From G963675935 sp963675935 (lineage in GTDB: Bacteria; Planctomycetota; Planctomycetia; Pirellulales; Thermoguttaceae): a DNA stretch of 64,000 nucleotides. Position numbers and translations under genes: made by a program. Of this stretch, positions 7,580-15,662 are shown one piece after another. The DNA is taken from positions 310,001 through 374,000 of the forward strand of contig CAXXPV010000003.1 of NCBI GenBank assembly GCA_963675935.2, given 5' to 3'. The notes under the pieces were generated by a model. That model worked only from the letters and a program-made list of their open reading frames with translations. It searched no databases and was not told the origin of the DNA. How positions within the stretch are numbered: the first letter of the stretch is position 1; each line of letters starts with the position of its first letter.

Positions 7580-8939
7580 GCCTTGTCCGGCTTCCGCGAA
7601 CTCCGCCACGGCGGCTCTGGAGGTAACGCCGCTGCCCGGGCACCAATTCGGCACGGGCATGATCTCGCTGTTTGCGGACTTGGTGTTGAAGGCGGCCACC
7701 AGTCAGCGCGCCGCGGCGGGCGTGCTGCAATTGGTGGGAAAATACCTGACCGGCGTGGTGCGGGTGCCCTGCGCCAATGCGGGCCGTCTGTGGCTGATGC
7801 GGTTGGGACTTTTCGAACTGCTGCGGAAGAAAAAAGCCGCCCCGGATTGGGTATGGATTATGGACCACACGGTGCAGCTTGGGCCGCACAAGTGCTTGGT
7901 GATCGTCGGCGTACGGCTTTCGGCGTGGCGGCGGAAAAAGGCGCCCTTGGAACACGAGGATTTGTCGCTGCTGAGACTGGTTCCCATGCGGCAGTCTACC
8001 GCCACCGCGGTGGCAGAACAACTGGAAGCGACGAGGAAGGAGATGGGCGTCGTGCCTGCGGCGGTCCTCAGCGACGAAGGCGCGGAACTAAAAAGCGGCA
8101 TGGCTCTGTTCCGAGCGCACTCGCCCGTGGCGCGGCGGGTGCCGCATGTCTTTGACATCAAGCACAAGGTGGCGATTCTGCTCAAACGAGAGTTGCACAA
8201 CGATGCAGCGTGGCAATCCTTCGTCACCCACACCAACCGCACGAAGCTACAAACCACCTTGACGGAATTGGCGTTTCTGGTTCCGCCCAGTTTGCGAACC
8301 AAGGCACGCTATATGAATCTGGACACGTTGGTCAACTGGGGAAGCCGGGCGTTGGCCTACCTGGACGCCCCGCGAGACCTTCCCGGGCAGACGGTCGATC
8401 GCAAGAAGCTGCGGCAGAAACTGGGGTGGCTTAGCGAGTATCGTTCGGCGTTGGCTGCCTGGACCGAACTGCTGGCCGTCGCGGAACAGGCAGTCCGTTA
8501 CGTCCGCAAAAAAGGGTATCATTGTCATGCGGCCAAGGAATTGAAAAGTCGCTTGCTTCTCCTGGCGCGCACGCCGAGCGGTCTTCGCCTGCAAGCGGGG
8601 ATTGTGCAGTTTGTCAAGGAACAATCTCGATGGGTCAAAAAAGGGCGTCATCTGTTGGGCAGCAGTGAGGTTTTGGAGTCGCTCTTGGGCAAATACAAGC
8701 GTATTCAAGGAACGCACAGTAAGGGAGGCATGACCGGATCACTGCTGAACATTGGAGCTGCGGTTACGCACAAAACCTCGGACACCCTACAACAAGCATT
8801 TGCCACCGTGCCGGTTGCCGCGGTGGGGAAGTGGATCCGAGAAAACCTCGGCTTAACGATCCCTGTTCAGCAGGCCATCGCCTTTCAAGGGAACAAAAAC
8901 TGTCCGAACAACAAAACATTCCTTACACCAAGTTTTTAG
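7551..8939 (+). CDS. DDE-type transposase (ORF B)
   Basis: About 462 residues from the ATG at 7551; a GTG at 7533 is the alternative. Acidic residues in the expected order are WIMDHTVQLG (first Asp, near residue 106), AAVLSDEGAELK (second Asp) and LLGSSEVLESLLGKYKRIQG (Glu in the usual SSExLESLFGKYK context). It spans the space between the inverted ends and terminates 20 bases before the right end. I cannot name the IS family with confidence; it resembles planctomycete transposases filed as unclassified. The ORF is intact, so the element may still be active. Confidence 0.8.
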   Translation: MKTENKKEPEPCPASANSATAALEVTPLPGHQFGTGMISLFADLVLKAATSQRAAAGVLQLVGKYLTGVVRVPCANAGRLWLMRLGLFELLRKKKAAPDWVWIMDHTVQLGPHKCLVIVGVRLSAWRRKKAPLEHEDLSLLRLVPMRQSTATAVAEQLEATRKEMGVVPAAVLSDEGAELKSGMALFRAHSPVARRVPHVFDIKHKVAILLKRELHNDAAWQSFVTHTNRTKLQTTLTELAFLVPPSLRTKARYMNLDTLVNWGSRALAYLDAPRDLPGQTVDRKKLRQKLGWLSEYRSALAAWTELLAVAEQAVRYVRKKGYHCHAAKELKSRLLLLARTPSGLRLQAGIVQFVKEQSRWVKKGRHLLGSSEVLESLLGKYKRIQGTHSKGGMTGSLLNIGAAVTHKTSDTLQQAFATVPVAAVGKWIRENLGLTIPVQQAIAFQGNKNCPNNKTFLTPSF

Positions 8940-9251
8940 CGGCCCACACTCCGTGTGCCGTCCGCTCGGAAGAGCAGATCAGTTCCTTCCGGACGTTTGG
9001 AAGCAAGCCGCCGCAATAGCCGCCCTCCCCCCCCCGCCATCTATTTCCACCCCCTGCGGTTCGCGGAACGGACACGACAACACGAACTGCATGGAAGTCT
9101 AGGTAGAATAGCAGTTATGGGCAATAGAGCTGCTTGCCACTCCCAAAAACTGGCCTTCTCCAATTGCCCGGAATTTGGTATTAACCCGCCCGCTTGTATT
9201 GCTACGGGGCAGCTTTTTATCGCCACACACCCCTCTCGGTGGGGACTCATT

Positions 9252-11306
9252 ATGAAAGTTCTCCTGGTCAGACTCGGTGTTCTTGGGACGGCAGTGGTGC
9301 TGGGCTGGATCACAATCGCCAACGGCCAGCGTGGCGCCGACACCGCGAATCCAAATCCGCTGCGTGAAACAACGCCATCGTCGGAAGCCTCGCCTGCCAC
9401 TCGAGCGCCGACGTCCGATCCGTTTGGGCTGCAAACCCGGCGTGAGACGACGGCCGCCGCGCCGGAATTTTCGGCGTCGGCCGATGATAGCCGTTCGTTC
9501 CCCAGTGCCGCGTCCGCTGGAATATCGCCAAAACGCCCAGAAACGGCGCCGTCGCGTTATGAACGAACCGGTCCGGTCGATGCCGCCGAACCGTCGGCCG
9601 CCGGCCCGTCGTTGACTGCGGGCGAATCGAACCGCTTGGCCGCACCAGTCGGTTTTCCCCGCGCTGAACCGAGTGACCGCACGGCCCGAGGGTTTGATAA
9701 TCGGGATCGAGCCTCGCCGGCGTCAGCCGCCGCGCCGGCTTTCCCGGCTGCGTCTGCAACAACCGACAGTCGCGAGCCGGCCCCGTTCCGAGCCGATCCG
9801 TCGGCCGTTCCCGCCAGCCCGTTGCGAAGCATGACCACCACGCCCAACGCTTTTAGCGCGCCGGCGAACAACAGTCGCGTCATCGAACTGGCGGCGGAGG
9901 CCGAAGGCGCCGGTCAGCCCGGCGATCCGCGGCTCGACGGCGCGCAGAGTCCGCAGTTGATGATTCAGAAGTTTGCGCCGAAGGAAATTCAGGTGGGCCG
10001 GACGGCCTCGTTCCGCGTCGTGGTGCGAAACGTCGGCCAAGTTCCCGCCGGCGAAGTCGAGGTGCGCGACATGGTTCCACGCGGCACTCGCTTGGTCGGC
10101 ACCGCGCCCCAGGCAACTCGCGGCGCTCGCGGCGAACTGTTGTGGACGCTCGGCACTCTTCGGCCGGGCGAAGAGGCGAAAGTCGAAATGCAGTTGATGC
10201 CCACCGCCGAGGGAGAGATCGGCAGCGTCGCCACGGTCCACTTCGGCGCCGACGCCTCGGCGCGGAGCATCGCCACGCGGCCGCAATTGGTCATCGAATC
10301 GGCCGCGCCCGGCAAAGTGATGATCGGCGAACAGGTGAAGCTTGCCATTACGATTTCCAATCCCGGCACCGGCGTGGCGACCGGCGTGGTGTTGACCGAG
10401 CGGATTCCGCCCGAACTACGGCATCCGGCCGGCTCGGAACTGGAATATAAGGTGGGCGATCTGAAGCCTGGCGAGAGCCGGAAGCTCGAACTGCCGTTGG
10501 CGGCCGATCGAGCCGGACTGGTCGCCAATATGCTCAGCGCACGCGGCGACGGCGACCTTCGGGCCGAGAATAAATGTCAGTTCGAGGTGATCGCCCCGAA
10601 GTTGAACGTCGCGGTCGAAGGGCCGAAGCGTCGTTATCTGGAGCGTCAGGCCACGTATCAGTTTTCGGTCTCGAACCCCGGCACCGCGTCGGCCAAGGGG
10701 ATCGATCTTGTGGCGTCGCTGCCGGCGGGTCTGAAGTTCACCAGCGCCAACAACGCCGGCTTCTACGACGAATCGACGCGGACGGTGCGATGGCATCTGG
10801 AAGAATTGCCGGCCGGCGAGGCGGGCAGCGTCGAATTGGTGGCGATGCCGGTCGAGCCGGGCCAACATGCGTTGAAACTTCGCGGTTCGGCCGACAAGGG
10901 ACTGGTTGTCGAGAAGGAGCAGCCCGTCATGGTCGAAGGGCTTGCGGCGATCTTGTTCCAGGTGGCCGACACGGCCGATCCGCTCGAACTCGGCGGCGAA
11001 ACGACCTACGAGGTTCGCGTGGTCAACCAAGGCTCGAAGGCGGCGGCCAACGTGCGGCTGGCGGTCGATTTGCCGGCCGAGTTGAAGGCGGTGGCGGCGG
11101 AAGGGCCGACGCGGCACACAATCACAGGCAATCGGCTGGAGTTTGAAGGTCTGGCACAGTTGGCGCCAAAGGCCGAGACGGTCTATCGCGTTCGTGCGAA
11201 GGCGATGCGGGCCGGCGACCTTCGCGCCCGCTTCCAACTGTTGACCGACGACATGCAAACGCCCGTGACGAAGGAAGAGAGTACGCGGGTGTACGCCGAC
11301 GAATAA
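9252..11306 (+). CDS. Secreted DUF11/CARDB-like repeat protein
   Basis: A 684-residue exported protein. MKVLLVRLGVLGTAVVLGWITIANG is a signal peptide; the ATG at 9252 is chosen because upstream codons look non-coding. Residues about 20-220 are a low-complexity Pro/Ala/Ser linker. Then follow at least four Ig-like DUF11-type repeats marked by IQVGRTASFRVVVRNVGQ, VMIGEQVKLAITISNPGTG, YLERQATYQFSVSNPGTA and LELGGETTYEVRVVNQGSK. Such repeats build extracellular rods in planctomycete surface proteins. No cell-wall anchor or catalytic domain is seen. It stands alone downstream of the IS. Confidence 0.85.
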   Translation: MKVLLVRLGVLGTAVVLGWITIANGQRGADTANPNPLRETTPSSEASPATRAPTSDPFGLQTRRETTAAAPEFSASADDSRSFPSAASAGISPKRPETAPSRYERTGPVDAAEPSAAGPSLTAGESNRLAAPVGFPRAEPSDRTARGFDNRDRASPASAAAPAFPAASATTDSREPAPFRADPSAVPASPLRSMTTTPNAFSAPANNSRVIELAAEAEGAGQPGDPRLDGAQSPQLMIQKFAPKEIQVGRTASFRVVVRNVGQVPAGEVEVRDMVPRGTRLVGTAPQATRGARGELLWTLGTLRPGEEAKVEMQLMPTAEGEIGSVATVHFGADASARSIATRPQLVIESAAPGKVMIGEQVKLAITISNPGTGVATGVVLTERIPPELRHPAGSELEYKVGDLKPGESRKLELPLAADRAGLVANMLSARGDGDLRAENKCQFEVIAPKLNVAVEGPKRRYLERQATYQFSVSNPGTASAKGIDLVASLPAGLKFTSANNAGFYDESTRTVRWHLEELPAGEAGSVELVAMPVEPGQHALKLRGSADKGLVVEKEQPVMVEGLAAILFQVADTADPLELGGETTYEVRVVNQGSKAAANVRLAVDLPAELKAVAAEGPTRHTITGNRLEFEGLAQLAPKAETVYRVRAKAMRAGDLRARFQLLTDDMQTPVTKEESTRVYADE

Positions 11307-11330
11307 GCGGCGGCCCAAGGCTAAATTTTC

Positions 11331-11703
11331 CTCGTTCCCACGCGAAGCGATGACAATTATACACATATACACAAGTTGACTGTTAGAAATGCAGGGAAAA
11401 ACTTCGCATCCTGTGCCTTTCCTCTAGCCCAGGCGTTTACGCCTGCGGAAAGGGTTCCATCAGTATTTTTTCTTTTCTCTTTAGCCCCATTCATGGGGCG
11501 CAATGCGGTTTCATGGCGAAAACGGGTTGGAATCGCCCATCATCACGCCCCCTGAAGGGGCTAAAGGAAAAAGGAAACGATAACTGGCCTCTAACCACAG
11601 GCGTAAACGCCTGGGCTAGAGAAAAGACGCAGAATAGACAGTTTACTTGATATTTCCACTCGCCGACTTGTGTGTAATTATCAGCACGGAGCGTGGGAAC
11701 GAG
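11331..11703. repeat. Three palindromes nested inside each other
   Basis: The outer arms are CTCGTTCCCACGCG (11331) and GCACGGAGCGTGGGAACGAG (to 11703). Inside lie CTCTAGCCCAGGCGTTTACG (11422) and its complement ending at 11621. Inside those are TTTAGCCCCATTCATGGGGC (about 11480) and CGCCCCCTGAAGGGGCTAAA (11546-11565). The right half, including ACACACAAG, CGAATGGAAATA and AAACTGTCTATTC, recurs at 27712-27822. No gene lies in this gap. Confidence 0.85.
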
Positions 11704-11812
11704 AAGAAACGACCCCTACCCCCCCTCTTTTCGGCGTGGCGGTTTCCTGCTATTCTTAGGGACCGCCGTTTTCCATCGCTTTTCCACTGCATTTTACTGA
11801 AAGGGATCGTCC

Positions 11813-12136
11813 ATGGAAGAGAACCGAGCCAAGAAGCCGATGAACAAGACCGAGATTTTGACGACGCTTGCCGAAGCAACCAACTTGACCAAGCAGCAGG
11901 TCGCTAGCCTGTTCGAGGAGCTTGCGAAGCTGATCAAGAAGAATCTCTCGGACGACGGTCCCGGCACGTTTCCGATTCCCGACCTGCTTCAGATCAAAGT
12001 GGTGCGCAAGCCGGCCGTGGCCGAACACCCGGGCGTCAATCCCTTCACCAAGGAAGCAATGATCGTCAAGGCGAAGCCGGCGAAGAACGTCGTGAAGCTG
12101 GTGGCGTTGAAGGGTCTTAAGTCGCTGGTGCAATAG
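11813..12136 (+). CDS. HU/IHF-family histone-like DNA-binding protein
   Basis: A 107-residue nucleoid protein. The dimerising helices are NKTEILTTLAEATNLTKQQV and ASLFEELAKLIKKNL; the beta arm region IPDLLQIKVVRKPA continues into GVNPFTKEAMIVKAKPAKNV, the HU motif (usually GxNPxTGE) with Lys replacing Gly. A short N-terminal MEENRAKKP extension precedes the usual start, and the ATG at 11821 region (MNKTE) is an alternative. It stands as a single gene with repeats on both sides. Likely a divergent planctomycete HU that bends or coats DNA. Confidence 0.85.
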   Translation: MEENRAKKPMNKTEILTTLAEATNLTKQQVASLFEELAKLIKKNLSDDGPGTFPIPDLLQIKVVRKPAVAEHPGVNPFTKEAMIVKAKPAKNVVKLVALKGLKSLVQ

Positions 12137-12310
12137 GGCGCCAGTGTTGGGGTGGCCAATGTTGGGGTGGCAGTTGAACTGCCACCCCAGGGCGATAGTA
12201 CAACTGTCGCCCCAACAACTGTCGCAATAGCCGGGGGCAAACGGCCCGCGGAGAATCGGCGACTACGCTCCGGAGGCTGTTAGCCTCCGGCTATTTGACT
12301 TTTCTTTCAG
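12137..12310. repeat. Cluster of short hairpins
   Basis: Contains TGGGGTGGCAGTTGAACTGC...CCACCCCAG, a GCGATAGTACAACTGTCGCC hairpin, and TCCGGAGGCTGTTAGCCTCCGGCTA. The last recurs at 56998-57066. These lie between convergent genes (HU and the zinc-ribbon gene) and could end transcription from both sides. Confidence 0.75.
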
Positions 12311-12323
12311 TCAATGAACGTCG

Positions 12324-13040
12324 CTATTCCGGTAGATACAGCAGCCGCCCGCAGGTCTTGCACGAAATCGGCTGGCCGAGCATCACTTGGCTGCATGCGT
12401 TCAGCGGAATCTTCTGGTGGCAGCCGCCGCAACATTGGTTTTCGATGATGGCCAAGGCGTCTTCGCCCTTGTGCAGCACGATGCGGCTGTACTGATTGTG
12501 GATTTCTTTCGGCAGTGTCGCCTCGCTCTCCTTCAACTCGGCCTCATACTTGGCGATGTCGGCCGCCAGCACGGGTTCAAGCTTGGCGACATCGCCGCGA
12601 ATCTCCTCGGCCTTCCGCCGGGCGGCGGCCAGGGTCGCTTCGGCCTCGGCGATTTGCCCGTTGAATCCGTCGGCCTTCTCCAAAGCTTCGAGGATTTCGT
12701 CGGCCTGCACGCTGTTGGCCATTTCGTCGGCGCCGATCTGATCGAGCAGGAGTTGATATTCCCGGTTGCTCGCGGCGGCGTTGAGCTTGCGTCGCAAATC
12801 CTTCACTTTGTCCTCGTTCACCTTCAACTGAAGCTGTTTCTGATCGGCGGCCACGCGGAAGGTTTTGGCCTCGGCCTTGATCCTCGCCACATCCTCTTCG
12901 CAATGTTTGATGTGGTTTTCAGTTGCGCGGATTTGGCGCGGACCGCGGTCGCGTCGCTCGCGGAGGTCGGTCAGTTGACGTTGGAGACGATGCAGCACAC
13001 GGAGCACGGCGGTGCCAATGTTGGGAGCGTTCGATGCCAT
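12324..13040 (-). CDS. Coiled-coil protein with C4 zinc ribbon (zf-RING_7 type)
   Basis: A 238-residue protein with an almost entirely helical, charged N-terminal part (about residues 15-175: RLQRQLTDLRERRDR, AEATLAAARRKAEEIRGDVA), predicted as a long coiled coil. The C-terminal zinc ribbon is ENQCCGGCHQKIPLNACSQV...PISCKTCGRLLYLPE. This is the architecture of the widespread C4-type zinc-ribbon family (COG1579), whose function is not settled; roles in RNA or nucleic-acid handling have been proposed. ATG start. Its upstream neighbour is the RAYT element. Confidence 0.85.
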   Translation of the reverse strand: MASNAPNIGTAVLRVLHRLQRQLTDLRERRDRGPRQIRATENHIKHCEEDVARIKAEAKTFRVAADQKQLQLKVNEDKVKDLRRKLNAAASNREYQLLLDQIGADEMANSVQADEILEALEKADGFNGQIAEAEATLAAARRKAEEIRGDVAKLEPVLAADIAKYEAELKESEATLPKEIHNQYSRIVLHKGEDALAIIENQCCGGCHQKIPLNACSQVMLGQPISCKTCGRLLYLPE

Positions 13041-13072
13041 GGGAGTCTATCTTTGGGGTTAAGGTCAATACT

Positions 13073-13736
13073 CTCGTTCCCACGCTCCGCGTGGGAACGC
13101 ACTGTCGGGACGCTCCGCGTCCCTGGATTGTCGATCCGTCTACCACTGTGTCGTAACCGGAATCAGTCCGGATTGCCCCGCATAGTTCTTGGCGCTGGAA
13201 CGCCGCCAATGAGTCGGATCATCAACATATCCTCGTACAACAGGGTTATTATGGATGTACTCCAGTTTCTGGTACATCATCTCATCACATTGAATCATCT
13301 GGGGATGGCTTCCTTCCTGCCATAGTTGATAGCTTCTGTCGGTTTTGTGTTTGGCCTTGAGCCGCCCAAGCTGCCCAAGAATTTGTTTCACATTTTTCTC
13401 TTCCAGATAGTCAATAATCTTACGTGCCGTGAACGACTTGAATTCCGCAACCTGTTCCGTCAAGTCATCGGCCGAGGCAATCCAGTGCAAATGATTCTCC
13501 AATATAACGTATCCGAACAAGGTGATACGATCGTTTGCTTCGAGAAATCGCCAAGATTCCAACACAATATCCACCGTCTCCGCGCGAGTGAAAATTGGAA
13601 CCCAACCTATGACCGTGCAGGTGAGGAAGTAGGGATATTCGGTTTCGTAAATTTTATAGCGGGTTCGGGTCATAACCTGCTCCTTCGACGCGGAGCGTCG
13701 GGACGGGTGCGTTCCCACGCGGAGCGTGGGAACGAG
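13073..13736 (-). mobile_element. RAYT element bounded by inverted double REP units
   Basis: The left boundary (13073-13123) is CTCGTTCCCACGCTCCGCGT..., then GGGACGCTCCGCGTCCC. The right boundary (13687-13736) is the same pair inverted: GACGCGGAGCGTCGGGACG then GTTCCCACGCGGAGCGTGGG. The single gene between them is a REP-associated tyrosine transposase. The whole unit is about 664 bp and abuts the rpoD terminator. A 142-bp version with the same boundaries but no gene is at 37978-38119. Confidence 0.85.
13140..13673 (-). CDS. REP-associated tyrosine transposase (RAYT, Y1/IS200-like)
   Basis: A 177-residue single-strand nuclease/transposase of the Y1 HUH superfamily. It starts at MTRTRYKIYETEYPYFLTCT; the frame further upstream overlaps the REP units and rpoD. 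The HUH pair is LENHLHWIASADDL. The conserved C-terminal block is KLEYIHNNPVVRGYVDDPTHWR, and the catalytic tyrosine is expected there or in the preceding helix. RAYTs recognise and mobilise REP palindromes, and here the gene sits between two inverted REP pairs. All motifs look intact, so it may be functional. Confidence 0.9.
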   Translation of the reverse strand: MTRTRYKIYETEYPYFLTCTVIGWVPIFTRAETVDIVLESWRFLEANDRITLFGYVILENHLHWIASADDLTEQVAEFKSFTARKIIDYLEEKNVKQILGQLGRLKAKHKTDRSYQLWQEGSHPQMIQCDEMMYQKLEYIHNNPVVRGYVDDPTHWRRSSAKNYAGQSGLIPVTTQW

Positions 13737-13737
13737 A

Positions 13738-13770
13738 TAAAAAAAGCCCACGGGGGCAAACCCGTGGGCT
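13738..13770 (-). terminator. Rho-independent terminator of rpoD
   Basis: On the minus strand AGCCCACGGG pairs with CCCGTGGGCT across a short loop and is followed by seven T. It lies 28 bases past the rpoD stop, and the RAYT element begins directly beyond it. Confidence 0.88.
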
Positions 13771-13797
13771 GTGGGCGCGGCGGCCAAATCGGCCGTC

Positions 13798-15474
13798 TTA
13801 GCCAACATGTTCGAGGAATCCCTCGAGCTGCTGGCTCCGCACCGGGTGTTGCAGTTTTTTAACCGCTTTCGCCTCGATCTGCCGCACTCGCTCGCGAGTG
13901 ACCTTGAAAATGCGGCCCACCTCTTCGAGGGTGTAGGTATACCCATCACCCAGGCCATAGCGCAAGCGGATAATCTCGCGCTCGCGGTAGGTGAGCGTTT
14001 TGAGCAGGCCCTCGATCTTTTCGCGAAGCAGTTCATTACTGGCGGCTTTGTCAGGTCGGGGAAGTCCACCGTCCTCGATAAATTCCCCGAAACAACTATC
14101 TTCGCTTTCTCCGACCGGCCGGTCAAGGCTTACCGGTTGGCGACCCATGGCTAAAACCCGCCGGGTTTCGTCGATCGACAGACCAGCCGCCTCGGCCATT
14201 TCCTCTGTCGTCGGCTCGCAACCCATCTCCTGCAAGAGCTTTTTCGACACATTTCGCAGCTTGCTCAGCACGTCGATCATGTGGACCGGGATGCGAATCG
14301 TCCGGGCCTGATCGGCGATCGACCGGGTAATCGCTTGGCGAATCCACCATGTAGCATAGGTCGAAAACTTGAATCCCCGGCGATATTCGTACTTATCAAC
14401 TGCCCGCATCAGGCCGGTGTTTCCTTCCTGGATCAAATCGAGGAAGCTCAACCCCCGATTGCGGTACTTCTTGGCGATCGAGACGACGAGCCGGAGATTT
14501 CCGCCCGACAGTTCCCGCTTCACCTGCTCATAGTCCTGATACTGCCGCCGCATGATTTCGCAGCGCGAGCGGAGGCTCTTGGGGCTTTCCTGGGCTTCGA
14601 GCATCAGGTTGCGAAGCTCGCGGCGCAAATGCCGGCGCTTGTCGCGCGTGGCCGGAATGTCGAGCAACAAGCGAAGCTGTCGCCGAATCTCTTCCATCCG
14701 ACCCAACGTATCTTCCATCTGACGCATCATCCCCTGCACGCGGCGGGTGCGAAGGCTCAGCTCCTCGATCAGCGTCAGCATTTTTCGCCGGCGACGGATG
14801 AACCGCTTCCGGGCGTCCTCTCGCTCTTCCGGCGTCGTTGCCCGGCTCAGCAGCGTCTGGAACGTCTTCTTGTTTTCCTCCATCAAGTGCGACAGAGTGC
14901 TCAAGTTGTGCGGCATTCGCGCGATGATCTGCTCTTTCGTGAGCCGCTCGGTCAACGAAACCTTGATCGTGCGGTCGAAGGGCAAATCGCCTTGATGGAC
15001 GTTGGTGAGCGTGTTTACCGTCGCCCGCATCGCCATCGCACAGCTGATCACCGACCGGCGAAAACGCTTCCGCGTGACCTCGATTTTCTTGGCCAGCGAA
15101 ATTTCCTCGGTTCGGGTCAAAAGCGGTATCTCGGCCATTTGGCTCAGATACATGCGGATCGGGTCGCTGCTGAACTTCGTCATGTCGCTCGGCAGCGGAG
15201 GCGGCTCGACCGGGCCACAGGGCACTTCGCCCTTTGCCAGCCGCTCGGCGCACGGCTCGGCATCGGTCGGTTCCGCCCCATCGTAATACTCCGGTGCGGG
15301 CGGTTCATTCATCAGGTCGATGCCCTCTTCCTCGAGGGCGATCAACAGATTGTCGAGTTTGTCGGGATTGACTTCTTCGTCCGGGAGATAGCTGTTGACC
15401 TCGTCGTAGGTCAGATAGCCCTGTGATTTTCCCCGGGCGACCAGCGCCTGCATATCTTTGTCGAAAAGGTCCAC
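13798..15474 (-). CDS. rpoD: RNA polymerase primary sigma factor (RpoD/SigA)
   Basis: Directs housekeeping promoter recognition. A GTG start at 15474 (VDLFDKDMQALVARGKSQGY) is chosen because GGAAGGAG lies seven bases upstream; a TTG at 15525 has no such signal. That gives 558 residues. Region 1.2 is DPIRMYLSQMAEIPLLTRTE. Region 2 carries NLRLVVSIAKKYRNRGLSF, LDLIQEGNTGLMRAVDKYEY and FSTYATWWIRQAITR. Region 3 holds IRIPVHMIDVL. Region 4.2 is YTLEEVGRIFKVTRERVRQI. A charged spacer between regions 1.2 and 2 is present, as in group 1 sigmas. It follows dnaG on the same strand, the conserved dnaG-rpoD arrangement. Confidence 0.95.
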   Translation of the reverse strand: MDLFDKDMQALVARGKSQGYLTYDEVNSYLPDEEVNPDKLDNLLIALEEEGIDLMNEPPAPEYYDGAEPTDAEPCAERLAKGEVPCGPVEPPPLPSDMTKFSSDPIRMYLSQMAEIPLLTRTEEISLAKKIEVTRKRFRRSVISCAMAMRATVNTLTNVHQGDLPFDRTIKVSLTERLTKEQIIARMPHNLSTLSHLMEENKKTFQTLLSRATTPEEREDARKRFIRRRRKMLTLIEELSLRTRRVQGMMRQMEDTLGRMEEIRRQLRLLLDIPATRDKRRHLRRELRNLMLEAQESPKSLRSRCEIMRRQYQDYEQVKRELSGGNLRLVVSIAKKYRNRGLSFLDLIQEGNTGLMRAVDKYEYRRGFKFSTYATWWIRQAITRSIADQARTIRIPVHMIDVLSKLRNVSKKLLQEMGCEPTTEEMAEAAGLSIDETRRVLAMGRQPVSLDRPVGESEDSCFGEFIEDGGLPRPDKAASNELLREKIEGLLKTLTYREREIIRLRYGLGDGYTYTLEEVGRIFKVTRERVRQIEAKAVKKLQHPVRSQQLEGFLEHVG

Positions 15475-15592
15475 CGTACTGCTCCTTCCGCGTCCATCCT
15501 GGACGCGCTGGGTCAAAGGAATCAATTTGTCGGTCCAACGGCATCCGCACCCATCCGTGGGCCGGGAAATCTGCCGTGCCGTTCGTGTCGTT

Positions 15593-15651
15593 TAGCCGGC
15601 GTGCTTGCACGCCGCGAAAACGCGGCGAACAAGTTCGCCGGCTAAACGGGA
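15593..15651. repeat. Palindrome TTTAGCCGGCG...CGCCGGCTAAAC between dnaG and rpoD
   Basis: Arms TTTAGCCGGCGTGCTTGCAC and GAACAAGTTCGCCGGCTAAA with an inner CGCGAAAACGCGG loop. It is the same family as 4993-5078. It sits in the intergenic gap of the dnaG-rpoD pair and could form a hairpin in their shared transcript. Confidence 0.8.
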
Positions 15652-15662
15652 TGATACGACGT

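Larger units (their letters stand above)
7230..8959 (+). mobile_element. Insertion sequence with two overlapping ORFs
   Basis: Inverted ends GGCACACTCCGTGTGGGCCGCTAAAAAC (7230-7257) and its complement (8932-8959) differ only in the central TCC, because ACACTCCGTGT is itself a palindrome. The 1730-bp interval holds a small basic ORF and a DDE-type transposase. No matching target duplication was seen (CTAGCA left, GTCCGC right). The CACACTCCGTGTG core also occurs in a palindrome inside dinG at 61575-61626. Confidence 0.75.

Noticed and set aside
12387..13325. 312-codon plus-strand frame
   Set aside because: Antisense to the zinc-ribbon coiled-coil protein and part of the RAYT; composition is that of a shadow frame.
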